Position numbers and translations under genes: made by a program
Source: Streptomyces lydicus
GTDB lineage: Bacteria; Actinomycetota; Actinomycetes; Streptomycetales; Streptomycetaceae
Assembly: GCF_004125265.1 (NCBI RefSeq)
Contig: NZ_RDTE01000003.1
Location: forward strand, 4,526,001-4,590,000
Reading direction: 5' to 3'
DNA length: 64,000 nucleotides
Shown here: positions 41,806-50,762 of the stretch, piece by piece
Position numbering within the stretch: position 1 is the stretch's first letter
Layout of the letters: each line of letters starts with the position of its first letter
Notes under the pieces: model-generated
The model's database searches: none
Seen by the model: only the letters and a program-made list of their open reading frames with translations
What the model was told of the DNA's origin: nothing

Positions 41806-42501
41806 ATGGATTCTGGGAGCGGGGCGGGAATGCAGTCATACGGGGACGAAACGCGGCCATTGTCCGCGCTCTCGCTGCCCTCGCGGATCGTCATAGGGGT
41901 GGCGGCCTGCGCCCTCGCGGTCATCGTCGCGATTCATCTCGCCATGATGTTCCTGCACGTGGCGCCGTCGAACACGCTCAGCAAACAGCAGGGCGCCCTG
42001 ATCAGCGACTACGTCTACCCCGAGTACGAACAGAACTGGAAGCTGTTCGCCCCGAATCCGCTGCAGCAGAACATCGCGGTACAGGTCCGTGCGCAGCTGC
42101 GCACCGGGGACGGTGCCCCGCGGACCACCGGCTGGACCGATCTGAGTGCCCGCGACGGCCAGGGCATCCTCCACAACCTGCTGCCCAGCCACACCCAGCA
42201 GAACCAACTGCGCCGCGGCTGGGAGCTCTTCCTCAACACCCACAACGCGCAGAGCCGCCCCGTCGGCCTGCGCGGTGAGCTGTCCGAGCGCTATATCCGG
42301 CGGATCGTGATGCTCCGGATGGACGGTGAGTGGACCAAGGGCGGCGGCCGCGTCGAGCAGGTCCAGGTCCGTTCGCAGACGACGGCGGTCCGCCCGCCGC
42401 CATGGAGCTCCGAGAAGATCAGCGAGAAGCCCGTGTACCGCGTGCTGCCCTGGTGGCAGGTCACCGCAGACGACCTGCCCAAGGGGGCGAACCACCAGTG
42501 A
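41806..42501 (+). CDS. DUF5819 family membrane protein
   Basis: 231 aa. One TM helix (IVIGVAACALAVIVAIHLAMMFL), then an extracytoplasmic domain with YPEYEQNWKLFAPNP, the hallmark of DUF5819. Function unknown. It is coupled by a GTGA overlap to an HTTM-domain membrane protein, and this pairing recurs in actinomycetes, so the two probably form a complex. The operon interrupts the paa genes and runs opposite to them on its left. Confidence 0.85.
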   Translation: MDSGSGAGMQSYGDETRPLSALSLPSRIVIGVAACALAVIVAIHLAMMFLHVAPSNTLSKQQGALISDYVYPEYEQNWKLFAPNPLQQNIAVQVRAQLRTGDGAPRTTGWTDLSARDGQGILHNLLPSHTQQNQLRRGWELFLNTHNAQSRPVGLRGELSERYIRRIVMLRMDGEWTKGGGRVEQVQVRSQTTAVRPPPWSSEKISEKPVYRVLPWWQVTADDLPKGANHQ

Positions 42502-43907
42502 CGTCACCGACGCCCCACCAGCCTCAGCAGACGCAGAGCGACCAGCAGGCCCCGCACACCACGGAGACGGCCGACCTGCCGCGCCAGGCCCAGGTACCTC
42601 AGACGTCCCCGGAGTCCGACGCCTACCGGGAGACCCGCATCGAGCGCGCCATCGGACGCGGCTTCGGGCTGGTCACCAGCCGTGCGCTGGCCCCCTACCA
42701 GACCGCCGTGATCCGGATCGGCTTCTCGGCGACGTGGCTCCTGTTCCTGCTGCGCGAGTGGCCGCACCGCGGGGTGCTCTACGGGCCCGACAGCCCCTGG
42801 AACCTGGACATGGCCCGCCGCCTCCTGGACGGCAACCACGCCTTCTCGGTACTCCCCTGGTCCGACAGTCGCGGCTGGTTCGAGTGCGTCTACCTCGTGG
42901 CCGTCGTGGCCAGTGCGCTGCTGATGCTCGGCTGGCGCACCCGCACCATGTCGGTGCTGTTCATGGTGGGCGTGCTCTCGCTGCAAAACCGCAGCATCTT
43001 CATAGGCGACGGCGGCGACAACGTCATCCACCTGATGTCGATGTACCTCGTGCTGACCCGGTGCGGGCAGGTCTGGTCGCTGGACGCACGCCGGGCGAAG
43101 CGGGCAGCGGCCGCCGCGCAGGCCGCCGGCGGTGAGGAAACCGGACGCGCTCCTGCCTCCCGCGATCTGCCCGGCGTCATCCTGTGGGCCGTGCTCGGCC
43201 TCGGTCTGGCCCTCGCCCAACTTCAGGGCAACTACGGCCTCAACTGGTTCGAGGGCGGCCCGTTCCCGCACCTCGGCTGGAGCCTGGCGCTGTGGGGACT
43301 GTGGCTGGTGCACGGTCTGTGGTGGGCGGTGCAGCGCTACGCACCCGGCGAGCCGCGCACCGTCCTGGACACCCTCGCCAAGCTCGCCCACAACGGCGCA
43401 CTGCTGGTGATCGTGGTCGAGGTCTGCCTGATCTACGCCACGGCCGGCTGGTACAAGATCCAGGGCTCACGCTGGCAGGACGGCACCGCGGTCTACTACC
43501 CGATGCACCTGGACTACTTCTCCCCCTGGCCGGCGCTGTCCGAGCTGCTGGGCAGCAACGGCGTGATGGTCATGCTGATCACCTACGGGACGGTGATCGT
43601 GCAGGTCGCCTTCCCGTTCACGGTCTTCAACCGCCGGCTGAAGAATGTGCTGCTGGTGGCGATGATCTGCGAGCACCTGTCGATTGCGTTCCTGCTCGGC
43701 CTGCCGTTCTTCTCGCTCGCGATGATCACCGCGGACGCGGTCTTTCTGCCGACGAACTTCCTGACCTGGGTCTCCGCGCGCCTCTCCGGCCTGCGCGAAA
43801 GGCTCTTTTCGCGCGGCGGAGCGGACCGGCCGTCCGACGGGGCCGGGGGCGGCGAGCCGGAGGCCCGTACGGGGCACGGCGACGGTGGCCATACGCTCGT
43901 AGGGTGA
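42498..43907 (+). CDS. HTTM-domain integral membrane protein (vitamin K carboxylase-like)
   Basis: 469 aa. A disordered leader of about 65 residues precedes an HTTM region with about 8 TM helices, including ALAPYQTAVIRIGFSATWLLFLL, VYLVAVVASALLMLGWRTRTM and the IFIGDGGDNVIHLMSMYLVL stretch typical of the family. Relatives resemble gamma-glutamyl carboxylase, but carboxylation is not shown for bacterial members. GTG 42498 overlaps the DUF5819 stop, and its own stop overlaps the SpoU gene. Confidence 0.85.
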   Translation: MTSPTPHQPQQTQSDQQAPHTTETADLPRQAQVPQTSPESDAYRETRIERAIGRGFGLVTSRALAPYQTAVIRIGFSATWLLFLLREWPHRGVLYGPDSPWNLDMARRLLDGNHAFSVLPWSDSRGWFECVYLVAVVASALLMLGWRTRTMSVLFMVGVLSLQNRSIFIGDGGDNVIHLMSMYLVLTRCGQVWSLDARRAKRAAAAAQAAGGEETGRAPASRDLPGVILWAVLGLGLALAQLQGNYGLNWFEGGPFPHLGWSLALWGLWLVHGLWWAVQRYAPGEPRTVLDTLAKLAHNGALLVIVVEVCLIYATAGWYKIQGSRWQDGTAVYYPMHLDYFSPWPALSELLGSNGVMVMLITYGTVIVQVAFPFTVFNRRLKNVLLVAMICEHLSIAFLLGLPFFSLAMITADAVFLPTNFLTWVSARLSGLRERLFSRGGADRPSDGAGGGEPEARTGHGDGGHTLVG

Positions 43908-44578
43908 GCAGCGAGAAAACCGCCCCCGCCGAGGCCCTTCAGTACGACGAGGGGTTCGGGACCCAGATCGGCGTCGGACCGCATCCGGAGCCCTGGCCCC
44001 AGGACGACCGCCTGGACCCCGAGCTGCTTGCGCACGGCGACCGCCGCAATGTCGTCGACCACTACCGCTACTGGAAGCGTGAGGCGATCGTCGCCGACCT
44101 CGACACCCGCCGCCATGACTTCCATGTGGCGGTCGAGAACTGGGGCCACGACTTCAACATCGGCTCGGTCGTACGGACCGCGAATGCGTTCCTGGCCAAG
44201 GAGATCCATATCGTCGGGCAGCGCCGCTGGAACCGCCGCGGCGCGATGGTGACCGACCGCTACCAGCACGTCCGCCACCACCCGGACACCGCGGACCTCA
44301 CCGCCTGGGCGGCGGCCGAGGAGCTGCCGATCATCGGGATCGACAATCTCCCCGGTTCCGTGCCGCTGGAGACGACCGCGCTGCCGCGGCGCTGTGTGCT
44401 GCTGTTCGGCCAGGAGGGGCCGGGGCTGACCGAACAGGCGCGCCGGCATGCCTCGCTGGTCTGCTCGATCGCGCAGTTCGGCTCGACCCGTTCGATCAAC
44501 GCGGGGGCGGCGGCCGCCATCGCGATGCATGCCTGGATCGGCCGCCATGCGCGGATCGAGGGGCCGGACGGCGGCTGA
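43904..44578 (+). CDS. SpoU/TrmH-family RNA 2'-O-methyltransferase
   Basis: 224 aa, SPOUT fold. Motif 1 is ENWGHDFNIGSVVRTANAF. Motifs 2 and 3, RRCVLLFGQEGPGLTEQA and SIAQFGSTRSINAGAAAAIAMHAW, form the AdoMet knot. Target RNA (tRNA or rRNA ribose) is not evident. GTG 43904 overlaps the HTTM stop, so three unrelated functions are translationally coupled. Confidence 0.93.
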   Translation: MSSEKTAPAEALQYDEGFGTQIGVGPHPEPWPQDDRLDPELLAHGDRRNVVDHYRYWKREAIVADLDTRRHDFHVAVENWGHDFNIGSVVRTANAFLAKEIHIVGQRRWNRRGAMVTDRYQHVRHHPDTADLTAWAAAEELPIIGIDNLPGSVPLETTALPRRCVLLFGQEGPGLTEQARRHASLVCSIAQFGSTRSINAGAAAAIAMHAWIGRHARIEGPDGG

Positions 44579-44629
44579 CGGACCCCCGGGCACCGCCGGG
44601 TGTCCGGCGCAGGGCCCAGGAGAACGTCC

Positions 44630-44729
44630 CGGGTCCCGCAAGCCCGCACCGGGTCCCGCAAGCCCGCACCGGGTCCCGCAAGCCCGCACCGGGTCCCGCA
44701 AGCCCGCACCGGGTCCCGCAAGCCCGCAC
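44630..44729. repeat. Five tandem 20-bp repeats between SpoU gene and paaN
   Basis: Five perfect copies of CGGGTCCCGCAAGCCCGCAC, then a truncated copy (CGGGTCCGGGTCCCGCAC). Each unit holds CGGG...CCCG arms, so the RNA could fold on either strand. It lies between convergent genes and could act as a transcription barrier or be simple slippage DNA. Confidence 0.95.
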
Positions 44730-44777
44730 CGGGTCCGGGTCCCGCACCCGGGGCGCGGGACCCGGCACCCGCACCCG

Positions 44778-46460
44778 TCACGCCGGCCGTCGCACCTCCA
44801 CCGTCCGGAAGCGGTTGGCCACGAAGGCGCCGTCACACAGCGCCGCATTGGCCGCCGGGTTGCCGCCCGAGCCGTGGAAGTCCGAGAACGCCGCGGTCTG
44901 GTTCACATAGACCCCGCCGGTCAGATTCAGCGACAGCTGCGCACACTCCTCCAGGCAGGCCTCCTCCACCAGCTGCTCGACCTCGGCGGAGGTGGTGTAC
45001 GCGCCGACCGTCATGGCGCCCTTCTCACGGACCGTGCGCCGCAGCAGATCCACCGCGTCGGCCGCGGAGCCGACGGCCACCGCGAAGGACACCGGGCCGA
45101 AGCACTCCGAAAGGTAAGCCGCCTCGGAGTCCGGCTTGGCGCCGTCCAGCTTGACGATCACCGGGGTGCGGACCGTGGCGCCGGGGAACTCGGGGTTGGG
45201 CACCTCGCGGGAGGCCAGGGCCACCTCGCCGAGCCCGGCCGCCGCGTCGATCCGCTCTGTGACCTGCGGATTGACGATGGCGCCCAGCAGGGCGTTGGCG
45301 CGTGCATCGTCGCCCAGCAGGCCGCTCACCGCGCCCGCGAGGTCGCTGACCACCTCGTCGTACGACTTCGGGCCGGCGTCCGTGGTGATGCCGTCGCGCG
45401 GGATCAGCAGATTCTGCGGGGTGGTGCACATCTGGCCGCTGTAGAGCGACAGCGAGAAGGCGAGGTTGCCGAGCATGCCCTTGTAGTCATCGGTGGAGTC
45501 GATGACGACGGTGTTGACGCCGGCCTTCTCCGTGAAGACCTGCGCCTGCCGGGCATGCGTCTCCAGCCAGTCGCCGAAGGCGGTCGAGCCGGTGTAGTCG
45601 ATGATGCGGACCTCGGGGCGGACGGCCAGTGTCTTCGCCAGGCCTTCGTCCGGCCGGTCCACGGCCAGGCACACCAGGTCGGCGGGGAAGCCGGCCTCGG
45701 CGAGCACCTCGCGGGCCACCTTGACGGTCAGCGCCAGCGGCAGCACGGCGCGCGGATGCGGCTTGACCAGCACCGGGTTGCCGGTCGCCAGGGAGGCGAA
45801 CAGGCCCGGATAGCCGTTCCACGTCGGGAAGGTGTTGCAGCCGATCATCAGGGCGACGCCGCGCGGCACGGCCGTGAAGCTCTTGGTCAGCTCGAGCGGG
45901 TCGCGCTTGCCCTGCGGCTTGGACCACGGTGCCTGCCCCGGGATGCGGGCCTGCTCGGCGTACGCATACGCCACCGCCTCCAGGCCGCGGTCCTGGGCAT
46001 GCGGGCCGCCCGCCTGGAACGCCATCATGAAGGCCTGGCCGCTGGTGTGCATCACGGCCTGCGCGAACTCGTGGGTGCGGGCGCTGATCCGGGCCAGGAT
46101 CTCCAGACACACCGCCGCGCGCGTCTCGGGGCCGGCATCCCGCCAGGCGGGGAGCGCGGCGCGCATGGCCGGCAGCAGCACGTCCACATCGGGGTGCGGA
46201 TAGCTGATGTCCAACTTCAGGCCGTACGGCGAGACTTCCTCGCCGGTCCAGTCGTCCGTGCCCGGCTGGTCGAGCTCGAACCGGCGGCCGCGCAGGGCCT
46301 CGAAGGCGGCCAGCCCGTCGGGCGCGGCGCTCTCGCCGTACGCCTTCGGGTGCTCGGGGTGCGGGGACCAGTACGCGCGGGTGCGGATCGACTCCAGCGC
46401 CTGGTCGAGGGTCGGGCGGTGCTTCTCGATCAACTGCGCTGCGGTCATTTCGGCGGCCAT
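44778..46460 (-). CDS. paaN: Phenylacetate-pathway aldehyde dehydrogenase PaaN
   Basis: 560 aa. Aldehyde dehydrogenase superfamily: nucleotide-binding VLVKPHPRAVLPLALTVKVAREVLAEAG, the catalytic Cys in SLYSGQMCTTPQN and the C-terminal ECFGPVSFAV. It oxidises the open-chain semialdehyde after oxepin ring opening. It is shorter than E. coli PaaZ (about 680 aa) and has no MaoC-like hydratase domain, so ring hydrolysis needs a separate enzyme not seen here. ATG 46458-46460 begins the family sequence. Confidence 0.92.
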   Translation of the reverse strand: MAAEMTAAQLIEKHRPTLDQALESIRTRAYWSPHPEHPKAYGESAAPDGLAAFEALRGRRFELDQPGTDDWTGEEVSPYGLKLDISYPHPDVDVLLPAMRAALPAWRDAGPETRAAVCLEILARISARTHEFAQAVMHTSGQAFMMAFQAGGPHAQDRGLEAVAYAYAEQARIPGQAPWSKPQGKRDPLELTKSFTAVPRGVALMIGCNTFPTWNGYPGLFASLATGNPVLVKPHPRAVLPLALTVKVAREVLAEAGFPADLVCLAVDRPDEGLAKTLAVRPEVRIIDYTGSTAFGDWLETHARQAQVFTEKAGVNTVVIDSTDDYKGMLGNLAFSLSLYSGQMCTTPQNLLIPRDGITTDAGPKSYDEVVSDLAGAVSGLLGDDARANALLGAIVNPQVTERIDAAAGLGEVALASREVPNPEFPGATVRTPVIVKLDGAKPDSEAAYLSECFGPVSFAVAVGSAADAVDLLRRTVREKGAMTVGAYTTSAEVEQLVEEACLEECAQLSLNLTGGVYVNQTAAFSDFHGSGGNPAANAALCDGAFVANRFRTVEVRRPA

Positions 46461-46536
46461 CGATGACCAACTCCTCGTCGAGCTGGGCGGAGAGTGGATA
46501 GGGACTGGGAGCGGACAGGGCAACGGAGTTAGAGTA

Positions 46537-46550
46537 ACCGAACGATCGGT
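46537..46550. promoter_or_regulatory. PaaR-type operator between paaN and paaH
   Basis: ACCGAACGATCGGT, perfect match to ACCG-NN-CG-NN-CGGT, in the divergent gap. It can serve both the paaN promoter (77 bp from its start) and the paaH-paaR promoter (58 bp from its start). Confidence 0.78.
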
Positions 46551-46607
46551 CGGGGCAAGAGGGTCCGGCCTGCCTGTGGAAAAGTCGGTCGGAGAGGATC
46601 AGCTGGC

Positions 46608-48119
46608 ATGACGGCTCTCGCAACCAGCAGCACCGTGGCAGTGGTGGGCACCGGCACCATGGGGCAGGGCATCGCGCAGGTGGCGCTGGTCGCCGGCCAT
46701 CGCGTACGCCTCTATGACACCGCCCCCGGGCGCGCCGGACAAGCCGCCGGGGCGATCGTGGGACGGCTGGACCGGCTCGTCGAAAAAGGCCGGATCACGG
46801 CGGACGAGCGGGATGCCGCCCGCGGACGCCTCTCCCCCGCCACCGCTCTCCCTGAGCTGGCCGACGCCGCACTGGTCATCGAGGCGATCCTGGAGCAACT
46901 GCCCGCCAAGCAGGAGCTCTTCACCGCCCTGGAGGATGTGGTGGCGGCCGACTGCCTGCTGGCCACCAACACCTCCTCGCTGTCCGTGACCGCGGTCGCG
47001 GGCCGGCTGCGCCACCCCGGCCGTTGTGTGGGCATGCACTTCTTCAACCCCGCGCCGCTGCTGCCGCTGGTCGAGGTGATCAGCGGCTTCGCCACCGACG
47101 AGGCCGCCGCCACCACCGCGTACGACACCGCCGCGGCCTGGGGCAAGAAGCCGGTGCGCTGTACGGACACCCCCGGTTTCGTCGTCAACCGCATCGCCCG
47201 CCCCTTCTACGCCGAAGCGCTGCGTGCCTACGAGGAGCGGGTCGCCGACCCGGCCACCATCGATGCGGTGCTGCGTGAGGGCACCGGCTTCAGGATGGGG
47301 CCGTTCGAGCTGACCGACCTCATCGGGCAGGACGTGAACGAGGCGGTCACCCACTCCGTGTGGCAGGCCTTCTTCCAGGACCCGAAGTTCACGCCCTCCC
47401 TGGCGCAGCGCCGGCTGGTCGAGTCCGGGCTGCACGGCCGCAAGGCGGGCCGTGGGTGGTTCGACTACTCCGAGGGTGCCGACCGGCCCGGACCGCGGAC
47501 CGCTGAGCCCTGTCCGGCGCCCGGGTCCGTCGTCCTGCACGCGGAGCTGCCCGGCCCCGCCGCGGTGCTGTACGAGCTCATCGAGGAGGCGGGCATCAAG
47601 GTCACCCGCGACCGGACACCGGGGGAGCCGGAGGGTTTCCTGCGGCTGCCCGGCGGGGCCCGCCTGGCGCTGACCAACGGCTGTCCGGCCACGTCGCACG
47701 TCCGCGGGAAGGACATCCGCTTCGACCTCTCCCTGGACTACCGCGCCGCTACCCGTATTGCCTTGGCGGCCTCGGCGGCGGTCTCCGAGGCGGAGCTCGC
47801 CGAGGCGGTCGGGCTGTTCCAGGCGCTGGGCAAGCAGGTCAGCGTGATCGAGGACGCACCGGGGATGATCGTCGCCCGGACGGTCGCGATGATCATCGAC
47901 TTCGCCGTGGACGCCGCGGCCCGCGGGGTGGCGAGTCCCGGGGACATCGACACGGCCATGCGGCTGGGCGTGAACTACCCCGGCGGCCCCATGGAGTGGG
48001 CCCGGCGGCTCGGTACCCGGTGGGTGTGGGATCTGCTGGATTCGATGCACCGCCAGGGCGCCGGCGGACGCTATGTACCGTCCTGGGCACTACGGCGCCG
48101 TGCAGACCTCGAGGAATAG
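46608..48119 (+). CDS. paaH: 3-hydroxyacyl-CoA dehydrogenase PaaH
   Basis: 503 aa. NAD-binding VAVVGTGTMGQGIAQVALVAGH, catalytic His in CVGMHFFNPAPLLPLVEVI, the domain LTDLIGQDVNEAVT and a second C-terminal 3HCDH segment ending NYPGGPMEWARRLG. It oxidises 3-hydroxyadipyl-CoA to 3-oxoadipyl-CoA. The two-domain length is normal for PaaH. Together with the regulator 11 bp downstream it forms a short operon. Confidence 0.94.
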   Translation: MTALATSSTVAVVGTGTMGQGIAQVALVAGHRVRLYDTAPGRAGQAAGAIVGRLDRLVEKGRITADERDAARGRLSPATALPELADAALVIEAILEQLPAKQELFTALEDVVAADCLLATNTSSLSVTAVAGRLRHPGRCVGMHFFNPAPLLPLVEVISGFATDEAAATTAYDTAAAWGKKPVRCTDTPGFVVNRIARPFYAEALRAYEERVADPATIDAVLREGTGFRMGPFELTDLIGQDVNEAVTHSVWQAFFQDPKFTPSLAQRRLVESGLHGRKAGRGWFDYSEGADRPGPRTAEPCPAPGSVVLHAELPGPAAVLYELIEEAGIKVTRDRTPGEPEGFLRLPGGARLALTNGCPATSHVRGKDIRFDLSLDYRAATRIALAASAAVSEAELAEAVGLFQALGKQVSVIEDAPGMIVARTVAMIIDFAVDAAARGVASPGDIDTAMRLGVNYPGGPMEWARRLGTRWVWDLLDSMHRQGAGGRYVPSWALRRRADLEE

Positions 48120-48130
48120 GTGCTCTAATC

Positions 48131-48721
48131 ATGACCATGGCCAAGCGCGACACCTATACGCCCGATTCGCTGCTCGCGGTCGCCGTCGAGGTGTTCATCG
48201 AGCGCGGCTACGACGGCACGTCCATGGAGCACCTTTCCCGAGCGGCCGGCATCTCGAAGTCCTCGATCTACCACCATGTCCGCAGCAAGGAAGAGCTGCT
48301 GCGCCGTGCCATAAGCCGCGCCCTGGACGGGCTGTTCGGTGTGCTGGAGGAGCCGGGCGCCCTCGAGGGGCGGGCGATCGAGCGGCTGGAGCATGTCACC
48401 CGGCGCGTGGCCGAGGTGCTGATGGACGAACTCCCTTATGTGACGCTGCTGTTGCGGGTGCGCGGCAATACGGACACCGAGCGGTGGGCCATGGAGCGCC
48501 GCCGGGAGTTCGACCACGAGGTCTCCGATCTCCTCAAGCAGGCCGCCGCCGACGGTGACCTCCGGGACGACGTGGACATCCGGCTGGCCACCCGTCTGCT
48601 CTTCGGCATGATCAACTCGATTGTGGAGTGGTACCGGCCGGGGCGGGGCGGTGCGGTGAGCCGTGACGAGGTCGCCGAGGCCGTGGTGCGTACGGCGTTC
48701 GCGGGGTTGCGCAAGCCCTGA
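48131..48721 (+). CDS. paaR: TetR-family regulator, PaaR-like
   Basis: 196 aa. N-terminal helix-turn-helix (LLAVAVEVFIERGYDGTSMEHLSRAAGISKSSIYHHVRSKEELL) and a helical ligand domain. Position directly after paaH and the boxes at 41687 and 46537 suggest it represses paa genes and releases on phenylacetyl-CoA. ATG 48131 taken; ATG 48137 is an equal alternative. The assignment rests on context. Confidence 0.85.
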   Translation: MTMAKRDTYTPDSLLAVAVEVFIERGYDGTSMEHLSRAAGISKSSIYHHVRSKEELLRRAISRALDGLFGVLEEPGALEGRAIERLEHVTRRVAEVLMDELPYVTLLLRVRGNTDTERWAMERRREFDHEVSDLLKQAAADGDLRDDVDIRLATRLLFGMINSIVEWYRPGRGGAVSRDEVAEAVVRTAFAGLRKP

Positions 48722-48783
48722 CGCCGGGCTCGCGCGTCCTGACCCGCGCAAGCCTGCTCTGCGCGCGCTCCGACCGCCCGGGG

Positions 48784-49344
48784 TCAGTCCTCCTCGGGCC
48801 CGAGGTCGGTCTCCTCGAAGACCAGCAGGGTGCGGGTGCTGAGCACTTCCGGTATCGACTGGATACGGGTGAGGACCAGCTCCCGCAGCTCGCGGTTGTC
48901 CTTGGTGTGGACGAGGAGCAGCACATCGAAATCGCCGCTGACCAGCGCGATGTGGGTGGCCCCCGGCAGCGCCGTGAGCTGCTTGCGCACGGTCCGCCAG
49001 GAGTTCTGCACGATCTTCAGCGTGATATACGCGGAAGCGCCCTGGCCTGCGCGTTCCTGGTCGACAAGGGCACTGAAGCCGCGGATCACGCCGTCGTCGA
49101 TCAGCCGGTTGATCCGCGCGTAGGCGTTGGCGCGCGAGACGTGCACCCGCTCGGCCACGGAGCGTATCGAGGCCCTGCCGTCGGTCTGCAGCATGCGCAG
49201 GATGGAGCGGTCGATGGTGTCCAGCGGGCGTGCGGCCGGTGCGGGTGCCGGTGCCGACGGCGCCGGCGGTGCGGGGGCCGGCGGGGTGGCGGCGGGTGGT
49301 GCGGGCGGCTGCCCGTCGGAATGGGCCATCTGTTCGCCCGGCAT
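48784..49344 (-). CDS. bkdR: Lrp/AsnC-family regulator BkdR
   Basis: 186 aa. After a Pro/Ala-rich leader of about 38 residues comes the AsnC helix-turn-helix (LDTIDRSILRMLQTDGRASIRSVAERVHVSRANAYARINRL) and a RAM ligand domain (TLKIVQNSWRTVRKQLTALPG). It is divergent from bkdABC and in Streptomyces the equivalent BkdR regulates that operon. The leader may be partly untranslated if an internal Met is used. Confidence 0.88.
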   Translation of the reverse strand: MPGEQMAHSDGQPPAPPAATPPAPAPPAPSAPAPAPAARPLDTIDRSILRMLQTDGRASIRSVAERVHVSRANAYARINRLIDDGVIRGFSALVDQERAGQGASAYITLKIVQNSWRTVRKQLTALPGATHIALVSGDFDVLLLVHTKDNRELRELVLTRIQSIPEVLSTRTLLVFEETDLGPEED

Positions 49345-49402
49345 ATGGTCCCGCCTCCCCTTCGTGGACGCCCTGTCTTCATCTCAAGCTGTGGAGAACC
49401 GT

Positions 49403-49459
49403 TTGTCCACAGGCTGAGTGCGCCTGTAGCCAAAATGCATCAACGACCGAACAATCGGT
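49403..49459. promoter_or_regulatory. DnaA box and a PaaR-like box in the bkdR-bkdA gap
   Basis: A perfect DnaA box TTGTCCACA lies at 49403-49411, with an imperfect inverted partner TGTGGAGAA at 49390-49398. ACCGAACAATCGGT at 49446-49459 is a PaaR-type site with one mismatch in the centre (CA for CG). The site sits about 110 bp upstream of bkdA, in the probable promoter zone. Confidence 0.5.
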
Positions 49460-49568
49460 AGGGCAGGGCGTACCCGCCCTGGCCGATTCCATCCTGCCCA
49501 TCCGCCGTTCGCCCACCACCCATATGAGGCGCATCGCGCCACCCCTTCGATCCGAGGAGGTGCTCGGC

Positions 49569-50762
49569 ATGACGGTCCTAGAGCAGCCCGGCAGCAGCAG
49601 GAAGAAGAGCAGCCTGGCCGGCCCCCCGCCCGCCTGGCGTCCGCGCGTCGATCCCGCGCCCCTCCTGCCCGACGAGGAGCCGTACCGCCTCCTGGGCACG
49701 GATGCCGCGGCCCGGCTCGACTCCGGACTGCTGACCCGGCTCTACGCCCAGCTGGTGCGCGGCCGCAGGTACAACGCCCAGGCCACGGCCCTGACCCGGC
49801 AGGGACGCCTGGCGGTCTACCCGTCCTCCACGGGACAGGAGGCCTGCGAGGTCGCCGCGGCGCTGGCACTCGAAGACCGGGACTGGCTCTTTCCCAGCTA
49901 TCGCGACACCCTCGCCGCCGTGGCCCGCGGCCTCGACCCCGTACAGGCGCTGACCCTGCTGCGCGGTGACTGGCACAACGGATACGACCCGCACGAACAC
50001 CGCATCGCCCCCCTGTGCACCCCGCTCGCCACCCAGCTCCCGCATGCCGTGGGCCTGGCACACGCCGCCCGCCTCAAGGGCGACGAAGTGGTGGCGCTGG
50101 CCATGGTGGGTGACGGCGGCACGAGCGAGGGCGACTTCCACGAGGCGCTGAATTTCGCGGCGGTCTGGCAGGCGCCGGTGGTCTTCCTCGTCCAGAACAA
50201 CGGCTTCGCGATCTCCGTGCCGCTCGCCAAGCAGACCGCCGCGCCGTCCCTCGCCCACAAGGCGGTCGGATACGGCATGCCGGGCCGCCTGGTCGACGGC
50301 AATGACGCGCCTGCCATGCACGAGGTGCTCACCGAAGCCGTGCAGCGGGCCCGCAGGGGCGGCGGTCCCACGCTGGTCGAGGCCGTCACCTACCGCATCG
50401 AGGCGCACACCAACGCCGACGACGCCACCCGCTACCGCAGCGATGCGGAGGTCGAGACCTGGCGGTCGCACGACCCGATAGCCCTTCTCGAACACGAGCT
50501 GGCGGCCCGCGATCTGCTCACCGACGAGTTCGTCGCCGCCACCCGGGACGGCGCCGAGCAACTGGCGGCCGGCCTGCGGGAGCGGATGAACGCCGACCCG
50601 GAGCTGGATCCGATGGACCTGTTCACCCACGTCTTCGCCGAGCAGACCGGCCAACTGCGCTCCCAGGCGGCGCTGTTGCGCGCCGAGCTGGACGCCGAGG
50701 CCAACGGACACACCGAGGACACCGCGGGCGCCGACGGCTCCGCCGAGGAGGCCAGGCCATGA
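49569..50762 (+). CDS. bkdA: Branched-chain 2-oxoacid dehydrogenase E1 alpha subunit
   Basis: 397 aa. Thiamine-diphosphate site GDGGTSEGDFHEALNFAAVWQAPVVFLVQNN (the GDG...NN motif), and E1 alpha signatures VYPSSTGQEACEVAAAL and YRIEAHTNADDATRYR. Decarboxylates 2-oxo acids from Val, Leu and Ile and passes the acyl group to E2, giving starter units for branched fatty acids. ATG 49569 with GAGGAGG upstream. Confidence 0.95.
   Translation: MTVLEQPGSSRKKSSLAGPPPAWRPRVDPAPLLPDEEPYRLLGTDAAARLDSGLLTRLYAQLVRGRRYNAQATALTRQGRLAVYPSSTGQEACEVAAALALEDRDWLFPSYRDTLAAVARGLDPVQALTLLRGDWHNGYDPHEHRIAPLCTPLATQLPHAVGLAHAARLKGDEVVALAMVGDGGTSEGDFHEALNFAAVWQAPVVFLVQNNGFAISVPLAKQTAAPSLAHKAVGYGMPGRLVDGNDAPAMHEVLTEAVQRARRGGGPTLVEAVTYRIEAHTNADDATRYRSDAEVETWRSHDPIALLEHELAARDLLTDEFVAATRDGAEQLAAGLRERMNADPELDPMDLFTHVFAEQTGQLRSQAALLRAELDAEANGHTEDTAGADGSAEEARP

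Noticed and set aside
44630..44729. Possible CRISPR array
   Set aside because: The 20-bp units are directly contiguous with no spacers, and no cas genes are present.
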